A stretch of 64,000 nt of DNA from Achatina immaculata. Lineage: Eukaryota > Mollusca > Gastropoda > Stylommatophora > Achatinidae. Location of the stretch: contig CM019718.1 of assembly GCA_009760885.1 (NCBI GenBank), forward strand, positions 25,909,133 to 25,973,132, read 5' to 3'. Each line of letters starts with the position of its first letter. Positions within the stretch are counted from its first letter, which is position 1. Shown here in pieces: positions 34,955 to 47,100 of this stretch. Below the pieces are notes generated by a model. It ran no database searches. It was not told the DNA's origin and saw nothing but the letters and a program-made list of their open reading frames with translations. A program made the translations under genes and the position numbers.

Positions 34955-35238
34955 GAGCCTGGTTAGATGAGTGGTTAGACCCTCGGTTTACTAATCTGGC
35001 AATACCAGGTTCAGTCCCAGCAGCTGGATTTTTTCTGGTACTCACTGAAAAAGGCCCCGGGGTTTAGCCAGCCTCTAAAAATGGGTGCCAGAGAAATCTG
35101 GGCTGGTGAAGCAGCCAGGCATAATACTGACCACATTACACTTTCATGTGCTGAAGGTCATGGAAAATACGGACCTAACACCGCATTCCCCAGTATGCCT
35201 TAATGGCATGGAAACGGGAATTTTACCTTTACCCTTTT
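34955..35238 (+). mobile_element. tRNA-derived SINE, full length with target repeats
   Basis: Flanked by ACTAATG(G/C)TTCA (34943-34954 and 35239-35250). Head has A box TAGATGAGTGGTTAGA and B box GGTTCAGTCCC, then a body with AGCCTCTAAAAATGGGTGCC, the conserved block GCAGCCAGGCATAATACTGACCAC... (continuing to about 35145), and an end GGAAACGGGAATTTTACC. Related copies at 47230-47520, 54256-54539, 63600-63840. Confidence 0.85.
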
Positions 35239-35250
35239 ACTAATGCTTCA

Positions 35251-35930
35251 ACATGGAACATTCTGGGATGTGTTTTATGAATTAATATATATATATATGT
35301 ATGTAATAAATATTGCATACACAGAACACCCAACATATTTACAAGTATATAAAAAAAAGAAATAAAAACAATTTAAATTGGAAGCATGGAAACATGTCAG
35401 AAAAAGGAAACATAGCAAAGAAATAATGTACACATTGTAAGCAAACTTAAGGCAAGGAGAACAAAAAAAATCATCACTCTGAATGCTAAGCACATGTACA
35501 GCAATGAAAACAATTGAATCTACCAGCTTTCGTAGCATCTGCAAAACACTGTACAGTTCAAGGTCTTGCCAAAGAGAACCCACTGAGTCAGTCGTGCTAA
35601 TCAGAAAGCAACTAAAAAAAAATATATGAATGAAAGCAGCCCATGTAAATGACAATGTTACAAAGGAAACCATGACTAACTAACACGCTGACAGTGATAA
35701 ATCTTTTTCTGAGTACATTTTCATCACAAGAAAGAGTTTTACAACAAGATCAATAATCAAACTGAGGTATGTCTTGAAGATTCACACATCACCCAAGCAC
35801 TGCCTTTTGAGTAAAAAAAAAAAGAAATTTCTTCTCCCATCATCCGTAGGTTACTGACAGTGTGCGAATATAAAAAAATGAGAAATCAATGAAGATATAA
35901 CCCGAAGGAAGAGCAGACATGACCAAAGCA
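35251..35930. other. No gene recognised
   Basis: Short AT microsatellite at 35285-35298; otherwise nothing recognised. Confidence 0.4.
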
Positions 35931-35934
35931 TGAG

Positions 35935-36190
35935 ATAAAAAAAACAATATGTAAATAATCATCTTGACCTGATTGTGAGTAGCTAAAATATGCATGAAAC
36001 AATATGTGAATAATCACCTGGACCCACCCCATCCCAGTGAGCATATGGCTTGTTAGAGAAGGTGAAATATGCATGAAACAATATGTGAATAATCAGTGGA
36101 AATCCCCCCCCCCCACTTTCCCAGTGACCATATGGCTTGAAGAAGCTGAAATATGCATGAAACAATAAGTGAGTAATCATCCTGATTAAA
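35935..36190. repeat. About 82-bp tandem repeat, 3 units
   Basis: Units hold ATATGCATGAAACAATATGTG AATAATC and CCAGTGA(C/G)CATATGGCTTG; lengths vary through a C run near 36106. Confidence 0.8.
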
Positions 36191-36319
36191 GAGTTAACCA
36201 CAAAGTTATAAAGATGAATATATGATGATTAACTACAAGTATTTTCTTTAAGTCTAGTCCTGCTCTGACTAAAAGTAAAGATAGTCCCATAGCATTTCAA
36301 ATGCCGTAGGGGGTGAAAC

Positions 36320-36425
36320 GTTAGAGTCATCAGCGTATGAGGTAGGGTGACCAGTTCCTTTCCTCGCTGCCTTTACTTCCCAGATTTTCTCTGGTACCCA
36401 TTTTACGAGGCTGGGTCGACCTGAC
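36320..36425 (-). mobile_element. SINE body fragment
   Basis: GCCTTTACTTCCCAGATTTTCT, then GGTACCCATTTTACGAGGCTGGG, resembles the reverse orientation of the SINE body at 34955-35238. Confidence 0.5.
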
Positions 36426-36709
36426 TACATACATAATAAACACTAACATAAGAATGAATATGACAAAAATTGTATAAGAATAAATGCGACAAAAATGACA
36501 CATTTCCTTTTTTTATTTTTTGCGCAGGGAAAAAAAAAGATGACTGCAGAACTCTTGCTTTGTGATTGTGCAACACAGAAGGTCCCACAAAGTGACTACA
36601 CTCAGCTACAATTACTGACATGTCATCTCCTTGCAACACCTCCTATGTAGACATCAAAGAAGGTCCATGTTCAAAATGATATTGCTTCAGAAATGTTACA
36701 GTGAATTTT

Positions 36710-37205
36710 ATGTGACTACAATGAAATGATTCTACTTATGACTACAGTTATGCTCTAATAAATTCTATATGACTACAGTTATGTTCTAATAAATTCTATA
36801 TGACTACAGTTATGTTCTAATGAATTCTATATAATAACAGTTATGTTCTAATAAATTCCATATAACTACAGTTATGTTCTAATAAACTCTACATGGCTGT
36901 GGTGATGTTCTAATGAATTCTACATGTCTTTAGTGATGTTCTAATGAATTCTATATGCCTACATCAATGTTCTAACGAATTATGTCTTTAGTGATGTTCT
37001 AATGAATTCTATATGCCTACATCAATGTTCTAACGATTATGTCTTTAGTGATGTTCTAATGAATTCTATGTCTTTAGTGATGTTCTAATGAATTCTATGT
37101 CTTTAGTGATGTTCTAATGAATTCTATGTCTTTAGTGATGTTCTAATGAATTCTGTATGCCTAGAGTGATGTTCTAATGAATTCTATATGCCAGTGGTGA
37201 TGTTC
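36710..37205. repeat. Two-phase tandem repeat, 31-bp then 29-bp units
   Basis: First units TGACTACAGTTATGTTCTAA..., later units TGTCTTTAGTGATGTTCTAA... share GTTCTAATGAATTCTATA. About 16 units in all; one stretch repeats as a pair. Confidence 0.93.
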
Positions 37206-37499
37206 CAATTGAAATAAAAATAAAACTAGTGTGACATAAAATATGGAGTAAGATTTGGATGTGCGCTGTTTTTGCTGGTACTCATTAATCCACACAGACA
37301 ACATCACTAAGAAAGGAAGTCATCAGCCACAAGGACTTAATGAACCAACTTTGTGATGACGACGACCAAAATTATCTTTCGCACAGCCAGGAAACACTTA
37401 AAGATAACATTTACCTAAAAGCACATCATGATGATGATTAAACACAATGGAAACAATGGCAATACTTCTTCAATCTCACTGGCACTGCAAGTTGGTGTT

Positions 37500-37795
37500 A
37501 TCTGCAGTCAATGTTGTGATATAACATCGTGCTGGACTGGGAGCGGGTAATGGCAGATATTTTCTTTTTCAGTCCCAGAGTGCAGTTAAAAAGTGGGGGG
37601 GGGGGGGGGGGGGGGGGGGTGTGTGTGTAATATTTTTTTTATCCACCACCATGGGGACTATGGTGATCCCTACCCCATTAGCCAGACTAGGTCTCTTACT
37701 AGGTCCACCAATGAAAAGGTGGGACAGGCTCTTGTTCAGCTATAGTTTGCCAACCCTGATGCAAGCATGTCAGCTAACAGCTCAACGATTGCCAG
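37500..37795 (-). mobile_element. SINE-like repeat S, copy 4, with G25 run
   Basis: Carries the family core (CCACCACCATGGGGACTATG, GGTGGGACAGG...CTTG). A run of 25 G (37595-37619) replaces the short G tract found in other copies. Confidence 0.75.
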
Positions 37796-37859
37796 AACAG
37801 ATGTCTGACAATAATGAAAAACTAGAACACCATGACATCACGACCGAGGATATCAAAAT

Positions 37860-38081
37860 CTTCTCATCTTATATCTTATATCCTTCCCGTGCCGTTAAAC
37901 GTCACATAGGGCTCCCAAAGTAATTCGCCAGTTTTTCCTGTCTTCGGCTAGTCTTTCAACCTCATCAAGGGATTTTATGCCTGTTAATTTGGCCTCTCTT
38001 AACAATGACCTGGAGTTTCACGCGGTCTGTCTCTTTTTCTTTGGCCTGTTGTGTTCCACTTGATAGCTTGTTTTGGGATTC
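37860..38081 (-). mobile_element. LINE family C 3' end with target-site duplication
   Basis: 222 bp between 11-bp direct repeats GATATCAAAAT (37849-37859 and 38082-38092). Complement of the 21960-22160 region, ending at CCGTGCCGTTAAACGTCAC. 5'-truncated LINE insertion. Confidence 0.88.
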
Positions 38082-38744
38082 GATATCAAAATAACGGAAA
38101 TGAAATTACACGAGCCTTGCGTACTTAAAAATATACTACCCCCATGCTTCTTAATCTCCACATGTTCCGTATGGTCCTGGCCAGTTTAAATTTGTATGGC
38201 AAAGAACATTAAACTCTAGCATGGAAAATGCTCAATGAAAAATGTAGGCCTCACATCCTATGTAAGGTGCCAGAGAAAACTAGTTAGTGATAACTAGAAG
38301 CAGTCATATATATGAAATAAACAGACTAGAAACCATGATGGAACATAACAGACAAAAAAAAAAAGGCAAAATAACTAACCAAGACATAAGAGAGTGAGGC
38401 CTAAGTGGGCACTCCAAAGGAACAAACCAGCACAACTGTGTACAGGAACTAAAAAAAAAAAAAAAAGAATGGAGGATCCATTAGATGACCAAGAAAATGA
38501 TTGATACTGTAAAAAAATAACATCACATGACAACTTGCAAATGGTTCACAGCATCTATAATACGTCAATATGATAAATGACTAAAAAATGTACAAGTTGT
38601 TATATTTACTTTTATGTATTAGCTTATGGCAGCAGTTCCAAACCATTCCCAGTAGTGGACTCCTGAAGCTCAGTGTAAATTTTATGAGATTTTTTTTTAA
38701 TGGCTTTTGTTAACAAAAACACACAACCAAAAAAAAATTACATA

Positions 38745-39020
38745 AAGAAAAAAGTTTATCTGGTTCCATCCTTTTCTTCTGCTTCTTCTTTGAGCAGACA
38801 TGTCTTCATTTCTTTTTGATCTTAATCTTTACCTGCCAATTGTCAGTTCCAAATGCGGATATATCGTCTTCTAAATTGTCATGCCAATGTTGTCAAAGTC
38901 TACCTCTTGGTCTATCCCCTTTCCTCACTTCTGTATGGGCCATTTTTGTTTTGTCTATCCTCCTCCATTCTCTCTAAATGCCTGAGCCACCTCAGTCTGT
39001 TGTTTTTCATAATGGCTGTA
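38745..39020 (-). mobile_element. LINE C-terminal fragment (family I)
   Basis: Minus strand: LRWLRHLERMEEDRQNKNGP, then RPRGRL and NLEDDISAFGTDNWQVKI in shifted frames, followed by an AAAGAAGAAGCAGAAGAA tail. Confidence 0.55.
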
Positions 39021-39299
39021 ATATGCACGGAGTGTAGACTTATGTAGACTTCTTTGATGCTTCTTATCTTTCTTGTTGTGTTACAGGGTTTCTTACCGAC
39101 TCGTAAACATCATTTATAGCTATTTGACTTCGAGGCTTTTCTTTCTGTTTTGTTCTTCGGGGAAATTAAAATTTTAAGCTAAATTAAAAGCCAACTATAG
39201 GCCGCTTGACAATTCCTGGTAAAGGCATGGCAGGTATGTTTATTATAAATTTTATTTGTGGTCTTGGAATTTTTGTTTCCTAGCAAGACAGTTTCTAGT

Positions 39300-39523
39300 T
39301 CATTCATTCATTCATTTGCATGTCCCTTGTGGAACTTTGCCTCCCTAACAGCACTCCTGTAGGCCTCTCGGTTGTGGGCAAGATGGCCTGCTGCTGATGC
39401 ATCCATTTGCAGATCATCAACGATGTCTTGCAGCCATCTTCGCCTTGGTCTTTCTCTCTTTCTTTTTTCCACTATGTACCCTTCCAAGACGGTCTTCTCT
39501 AGATTATCATGACGTTTAATGCA
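39300..39523 (-). mobile_element. LINE family B 3' end
   Basis: Minus strand: IKRHDNLEKTVLEGYIVEKR, KRERPRRRWLQDIVDDLQMD, then FHKGHANE, tail TGAATGAATGAATGAA. Matches 16860-17070. Confidence 0.82.
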
Positions 39524-39544
39524 GTTTGTAGTATTCTTCTTAAA

Positions 39545-40113
39545 TATATACCATCTATGCAGACCCCGCACAAAACCTTTCACTGACCCAAAAATTTACC
39601 ATCTATGCAGACCCCGCACAAAACCTTTCACTGACCCCAACATATACCATCCATCAGACCCCGCACAAAACCTTTCACTGACCCCAAAATATACCATCTA
39701 TGCAGACCCGCACAAAACCTTTCACTGACCCCTACATATACCATCTATGCAGATCCCGCACAAAACCTTTAACTGACCCCAACATATACCATCTATGCAG
39801 ACCCCGCACAAAACCTTTCACTGACCCCAACATATACCATCCATCAGACCCCGCACAAAACCTTTCACTGACCCCAAAATATACCATCTATGCAGACCCG
39901 CACAAAACCTTTCACTGACCCCTACATATACCATCTATGCAGATCCCGCACAAAACCTTTCACTGACCCCTACATATACCATCTATGCAGATCCCGCACA
40001 AAACCTTTCACTGACCCCTACATATACCATCCATGCAGACCCCACACAAAACCTTTCATTGACCCCTATGTATACCATCTAAGCAGACCTGCACAAAACC
40101 TTTCACTGACCCC
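39545..40113. repeat. 47-bp minisatellite with 190-bp higher-order period
   Basis: About 12 units of ATATACCATCTATGCAGACC...CACAAAACCTTTCACTGACC. A four-unit block is repeated at a 190-base offset (39641-39720 equals 39831-39910, including the same short deletions), so block duplication occurred after unit divergence. Confidence 0.95.
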
Positions 40114-40482
40114 CAGGTGATTAAGAAGATCGCCTTGAATACCTATAATCACTCACACTTTTCTAGTACAAGAAAGGTCTTATTTTACAAAGTTTTGTAA
40201 AATGTTTAATAAAATAATAATGGTTTACATATTAAATAAAAGATAACAATAAAATAATATAAAATATTAATAAAAGGCATAATTTATAAGATAAATAACA
40301 CTATTACTATGTTATTAATGCAGTGCCGATATTAATTAATTATAAATATGTGTTTTCCTGTACGTATTTCATCATTCTTGATTTGCCCAGTTTCCGTCAT
40401 CTCTGCACTTCCTACACTCATTTTAGCTCAAATGTCTCTCCTTATGGCTGTCCGATATCAGAAACAGGACAGGCTGTCATTG

Positions 40483-40488
40483 TTTATT
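40483..40488 (-). promoter_or_regulatory. Candidate poly(A) signal of the TRAF-like gene
   Basis: First AATAAA I find on the minus strand downstream of the stop codon, about 430 bases beyond it. Nothing else supports it; the region is A+T-rich, so this is weak. Confidence 0.2.
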
Positions 40489-40676
40489 TAGTTAAGTCTT
40501 CATAGTCTTTTTTGGTTTTCATTCATGTATTAACATTCATTTATAATGTGTAATTGTGCTTATGGCATAGTGACCTTCGATGAACCGGAAGTGTTTCAGT
40601 TTCAAAACCTTTTCTTTTTCTTTCTAACTGTTCTGAGTTTCTTGAGCCTGGTTCTCCATTGTCTGACATGGGCAAA

Positions 40677-40800
40677 ATAGCTTCAGGTTAATAAGCCTCA
40701 TTAAGCTGTGGCTTCAGATGAATAAGCCTCATTAAGCAGTGCTTCAGATGAATAAGCCTCATTAAGAACTGGTTTCAGAAGAATAACCCTCATTAAGCAA
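40677..40800. repeat. About 30-bp tandem repeat, 4 units
   Basis: Unit GCTTCAGATGAATAAGCCTC + ATTAAG, just downstream of the TRAF stop codon, so probably in its 3' UTR. Confidence 0.85.
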
Positions 40801-40920
40801 AGAAAGCTGAATTAACTTCACAGAACTCTATGAATCAAAGGGGTGGCGTGATATTTTTTCTTCTAATATTTTAGCAACTGAGGAACTTAAATGAAGAAAT
40901 ATCTGGCTTCAGTAGCTCAT

Positions 40921-41157
40921 CTATATCGCCTGAAGGTTACTAGTGTCCACCATGATCTTGATAAAAAGCATGTCATCCTTGACGTAATGGTTATTTGGGT
41001 TATCCAGAACCGTATGTGCCACAAAAAGAGGGCAGCCACTTGCCACGTTCATCTCTGCATTCAATGGCCGACGGAAGCTTGTGCTGCTTGGGTCGGGGAA
41101 AAACTCGTCTTTCAGATGTCGTTTCTCGGGTGACTGGTCCAACAAAATGAGGCTCAC
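40921..41157 (-). CDS. TRAF3-like: TRAF exon 8 of 8: end of MATH and stop codon
   Basis: Phase 0, 78 residues plus TAG at 40921-40923. It starts VSLILLDQSPEKRHLKD, then PDPSSTSFRRP, MNVASGCPLF and FIKIMVDTSNLQAI, the ending typical of TRAF2/3/5. Acceptor TTTTAG at 41158-41163. Confidence 0.96.
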   Translation of the reverse strand: MSLILLDQSPEKRHLKDEFFPDPSSTSFRRPLNAEMNVASGCPLFVAHTVLDNPNNHYVKDDMLFIKIMVDTSNLQAI

Positions 41158-44100
41158 CTAAAATGAAGCAGCAGATACTATTTTCAATAAGCAGCCACCT
41201 TTCATAAGTCAACAGATAATATTTTCATTAAAACAAGCGGTGTAACATTTACATTGTACATATTTCGTCCGCGATTCCGGTGACACTTTCAAAATGGCGA
41301 ATGCGTGCCTAGTTACGAGCGATGCAGAGCGAGAAAAAGGACGAGAAGCATGGAAATTTTTCAATTTTTGACGATGTAGATAGGGGTATGGACATAGCCT
41401 ATGGCGACCCCGCTGCTCTTGAATGTTTTCTACGTAGATCTAGACATATTTAGACGACTGGAGAAGTAGTTAGGAGTTATTTCAGACATTATTTAGCGAG
41501 AATGCAACATAGAATCAGAATACAAGATCGACAAGTAGATCTACACATCTCAGATGGTAAGTAGGGGTAAGTAGCTCGGATCTAGACCTAGCCGATGGTG
41601 AGCTGGCCACAATCAGTGTCTAAAAACATCACATTACTTCTTTTTTTCCTAAAAAAATTCTGCATTTATGAAATTTTCATTCATTTAGCTATACTTTGAA
41701 ACGTGTTAAGTATACGAAAGTACATGGAAATACTGTTTTCCATTCCATTTTACAACTATACCCCCTAACATATCAAGACCCGCATTTTTACTCCCTCACT
41801 CCAGAACATGCCCATGTTTCTTCTCCAGCACGGGAAGAGTTAAATATCTCAAATAAATCAACATAAACATTTTCAGTAACCAGTCATTTAAAATAAATCA
41901 ACACAAAATATTTTCAGTAACCAGTCATCTGAAATAAATCAACACAAAATATTTTCAGTAACCAGCCATCTTAAATAAATCAACAGAAACTATTTCCATA
42001 ACCACCAATCTCAAATAAAAGATATAAACCAACAATAATGAATTACTCCTCCAAGGATGGATGGGATTTTGCTAAAATTAGAACCAACACTAAAACAAGT
42101 AGAAGCATTAATCAAAGAGTGTTTACTTGCTGACAATGCAGTCCTTAAGAACATGTCAGAATGGACGACAAACGCGGCCCAAACAAAAGTTACATGGTAT
42201 ATTTCTGAACAATGAAGAAAAGGCATTCTTGGATAACTTGATAGGCATCCATGAGAAACAAATTCTTTTTGTAAGTCATAATGACTGAAACAACTAGTGA
42301 AGTACAGGCCATATGCTGAGTGACTTTGCATATGGATACTGCACTGTTTCCTCAGGACACAAGTGCCATACTTGCTGAAAGACTACACATATACACAGAA
42401 TATGAGATCCTGCAAAGCAACAATGGTTTACTATTACTGCAGCCACTTAATCCAACCAGATTTTGGTATATTTCTTTTTTTTTCTGTAATATCTTCAGAT
42501 ATCTTATTTACTGTCAGAATAGACTGTGCAGTCCTTTGGAGGTCATGCCTTGCACCCCAAAGTTTGTCTTCCAGTGTAGCTCCTTGTACCCAGAGCTGAG
42601 TCTGGGCTTCTTAGTAGAGTAAGCAGAGCTGTAGGATATGCTCTAGAGCAGTGGTTCCAAATTAACAAAAATCTATGGACCCTCTGCTCTTTCAAAATCC
42701 AGGCCGCAAACCTCCATACTTTGGAAAAGATCAGTATTTTTATGGTCGCTATGTGCTTTAAATGCAAAAGAATTTTGTCAGAGAATGTGGGTAACGTTTA
42801 GTGAGCAAAGACTGCACTAAACTAAAAACAGTGCAATTCTGGTGAATTTTCAAACTGACAATAAATTAGTTCAGAAAAAAATAGCAACTAACATTCCCAC
42901 TTGTTCTGACAAGTGAGCAGAATATGAAATGCATAACAACTGACCAACTTAATACGGTGAGAGAAATCACACCTACCTTTATTCCAAACAATCGTTCCCA
43001 CTTCTGGTGCAATATTTTCTACTTTTAATCTCAAAACAGGATCAACATCAAGCTGACTCCTGTCTTTTTCTTCATGTAACAATATGTCGAAAATGTTTGT
43101 TCACGAAAGTGTGTGAAACAGAAGGGAACGAGATGATTTGATGCTTTCACATTAACCTTCTTATACTTCGAAGCTTTGATTGTTAAACATTTCACAGTGA
43201 AAATTTTTTTTGAAAAATGGATTTTCAGTTTTTGTCATGAACCCCCATGGCAGATTCCACAGACCACCAAGTGGGACCCAATGCTTTAGAGCAATGTTCC
43301 CTCTAAGCTGCATAGCAGCTAAGCCGTGCACATTAAAACTTAATATTGCACATGAAATTTTATAAAACTGCATAAAAAACAAAAGTGCTACTTCTATTGT
43401 TTTTTCAACTTCTTGATGTTACTCTGTGATAAAGTAACACTAAAGAAAAAAATAATGATAATGTTACACTGGTGTGTTCTCTTGATTAGTACCTTTTTCC
43501 ATGAGAACTTGTAATTTGAATTATGATACACATTTGCGCACAATTTTTTTTGTGTGAATATATTTGTACACCAGCTGAAAATTTTTCAAAATGAAATACA
43601 GAACCTTAAAGACCCTGGAGTCTCAGTACCTGTCTTGCATGTGCCAGGCTAGGGCGATAAAGACGTTCTTGCAACTGACTGTTCCATGCACAATCTGAAG
43701 ATGGTGGTTTGTTGTTGGCATGAGAGTTAAACCATGTTGTCGTCAGATGATGGATTGTGCTAGAACCAGGAGTGGGACAAACCATATGATGCTAAGCCAA
43801 CTTCCTTAAACAGCTTCAAGGTCATCTAAGTAAAAGGGACTATTATTTTGTTTCTCTTTCAAATTTACTGATAACTCTTCCCTGACAACTCTTTCCAAAA
43901 ATTTCCTCCCACTATACTTCATGATCTACACAGACTGCTTTTATTTACAGTAATCATAGTTACCCTGTTCTGGAAAGGCCATGGCAGAAGGGCATCATAC
44001 TCCCCCTTCATCACAACGAAGTACAGTGACATGTGTGTCCCTCGGCCAATACCATCACCATTTAGGTAGACCCTCCCACACATCTTGTATCCAAAGCGGC

Positions 44101-47100
44101 TCGTATAAAACGGTTGACTGTATAAAGACACAGTGCGGCCTTGGACAGCATCCTGTAAAGTGTGTGTGAAATACTTCTCTTAAGATGACAGTTCAAGATT
44201 CAAGACAATGTGAAGACAACATCTATAGTTGATCTAATCTCCTCTTTGGAAGAAGGACCTCTGTACACTGCAAGAAATAAACTCTTCACCACCAATGACA
44301 ACTTGGTTGAATGGAAGCAGAAGGTGCAGCAAACCTACCACTTTCAGTCCCAGAAGCTGTGTAATTATCATTTTGGCCATTCCCACCTACAGCTTTCATA
44401 ATTCTATGCCAGAGAGTTAATAAGTCCTTAATCAGCAACCCACAGCTGATATACCAGTGTCAGGGTTAGCAAACCACAGCTGACAAGACCCTGTCCCACC
44501 TCTCTGTTGGTACACCCAGGAACAGGCCTAGCATTGCTAACGGGGCAGGGATCACCACAGTTCCCATGGTGGTGGAGTCTGCTAAAGAAGCACTGCACAA
44601 CCATGCTTTTTGGCTGTACTCCGGGACTGAAAAAAAAAACAGCCGCCATAATCCGCTCCCACACCGATACGATGCTGTTCCTCAACACCTCCACAGTATT
44701 GGCTGCAAAGAACACCAGCTCGCAGTTACAGGGAGTCGTACAAGTACTCCAATCATTTGAAAAAAATGTATTAAGTAAATGCTTCAGTTTAAAAAACAAA
44801 TGTATTAATAATTACACCTAGGAAACAATGAAGTTATTTGGGTTAGCAACTGGATCTTCTTCACACAGCAATTAGAATATAAAGAAGATGTAAATATAAC
44901 AACTAAATAAAAGGAAATCAGTGAAATATGGTGGATTCTAGAGATCTCTACATTTGAAAAATGGATAAGAAAAGTTTAATAATTCAGATACTGCTTCTGG
45001 CCAGAATACAAGTGTATAAGCACTTCTTTAAAACTGCTATCATGAGACTATTGCTGCACTGAAGATCTTTTAACGCAGACAATCATACCAGATCCAGAAT
45101 GAGCAATAGTGAATTATACTCCCTGAAGGGAGCTGTGGGGCACTCAAACATCACCAACACTGTGGGTAACATAGATCTCCACTTTGACCGCTGGCTTGCA
45201 GTATCACACTGTCGATGTGCCAGGACCACTACTCAGAGATGTAATAGGAGCCTTACAAGCTTCAGTTTCATGGCTCTGAGAGAATGTTGATTCTGTCACT
45301 AGTTACTTCATCTTCTACTGTATGTATTACACTGTGTGTATTACATTGTGTTGTATTACATGCACACTTATTTAATGAATGTATCGTCTATCACAAAACT
45401 ATTAGAAAAATCCCTCATATGTCAAAATACAGAAACAGTTTTCAAATTACTGAAAGCTAATCTCACCAAACCAAAATTAAAAACTAACCCTCTTCCTTTG
45501 ACTAAAATCTCGAATTTTCCACAGCAGTTTGCCATCATAACTAGCCGTCTCAATCATTTGAAATCTGAGGTCCATTTCTGCCATGCGAATCTCATGACTT
45601 GCAACTTGCCTGTCATGACTTGCAACTTGTGGAATTAGAGTCTCTGGTAAAAAAAAAAACACATTTTATTCTGGAATTAGAATTTTGTCACCAACACACT
45701 GGCTGCCACAACGCAATGTCAGGCAGAGTAATATACTATGAGGAAACTTATTCTAGTTTAGTTTCACCGCAAGATTCAGAAAGATATTCTTTATTAACAC
45801 TTTGTGTCCAGCTTGACATGGATGAGTTCACTTACCCAATTGTAGTGCATTGGTATGTGTTAATCTCTAATTTTGAATTTAGACTAACCAACTAAAATAT
45901 CTGGCAAAGCCAGTAGTATTACTTCCTTCCAAGATCAAAAACTGTAGACATGAGGCACGCACGAGGTTGAATTCAGAGCCAATTTGTGTTCAAATGTAAC
46001 TGTTTTTAAGTTTTTTTTCGAAGCTTATAGCCCACCGCCCACTTGTGTTTTCATGTTTTCAGTTTATTGTAGATTGTAAATTAATTGTAAGTAAATAAAA
46101 TAAATAATTAATGTATATTTTCCAGTGAGGAAATGGTATTTGTGTAAAATTTTATTCATTTTGGATATATTGAACCCAGTACAGTGGATTAACTTCAGGG
46201 GTAAGAGAGAAAATATTTCATCACAATTGTCCATTCTTTCTTCTCATTTCTTTGCTCTTTTTTCTGTTCTATACTAACAACATACTAACAATTTTATTAG
46301 AAAAACAATATACAACTTTTCCTGTTTAAACTAATGTATAATATGTCATACTGCAAATCAGACTATGCCTTTGTGATCTTTTTAAATGTGACACTCATCC
46401 CACTCCACTTTATGAAATTTGCCCCCTTGGTCATTTGATGTAAAACCCTCCAGGATGGACAGAGTTAATGAATGAGGAAACATGTACAAGAAAATGCATG
46501 GTGTTTCAACACCCCACTGGACTAACCATGTAACAATATGCCACTGCAGTAACACAGGGTATCTTAGCACAAACTTTCCTACTGAAGGCACAAATCCACA
46601 TAGATTCCAGAACATATACTCCAAAAATGTCCCCCACACAAAGACAGATGGAACTAGACCCTGTTACAGGGTCTGGATTTAAAAAAAAAAAAAGCTTTGG
46701 GGATGATACCAAACCTTGGACACACAAAACAAATATGGACTCCATTTGAGAATCGGGGCTCTATATTTAGCTTGACCTAAAACTTGGATGGTAAGAAGAA
46801 ACAAAGTGATGGTCTTCACAAAAAAAAAAACTTACTTAGCTGTTCAATACTCTGTCGTAACTGCTGTGAGTCCTGCGTCAGATTAGCCATAATCTGTGAC
46901 TGTTCTTCTACTTTCTGCTCAACAATAATCAGCCGCTCAACTTGCTGTACCATTTTCAGCTGAAACAACACACAAAAGAACACATCAGCAGAGAAGAAAG
47001 TATGACCTTAATATCTTTTACAACACATCTTTTTTTTTAACTCCCAACTTTGTATAATGCTTGTATGTTAACACCTTCACTGTGTTCTTCACTTGACTGG

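Noticed and set aside
34980..35050. Functional tRNA gene
   Set aside because: Has A- and B-box-like sequence but no proper cloverleaf arms, and continues into a SINE body with target-site duplications.
38630..38760. hAT end (CAGCAGTTCCAAACC)
   Set aside because: Only a loose match to one terminus, no partner end and no 8-bp duplication found.
39519..40120. Repeat ORFs as a possible CRISPR-like or repeat-protein locus
   Set aside because: Direct 47-bp tandem units without unique spacers; eukaryotic minisatellite.
44507..44821. Plus-strand ORF in a TRAF intron
   Set aside because: It lies mainly within a copy of the SINE-like repeat S.
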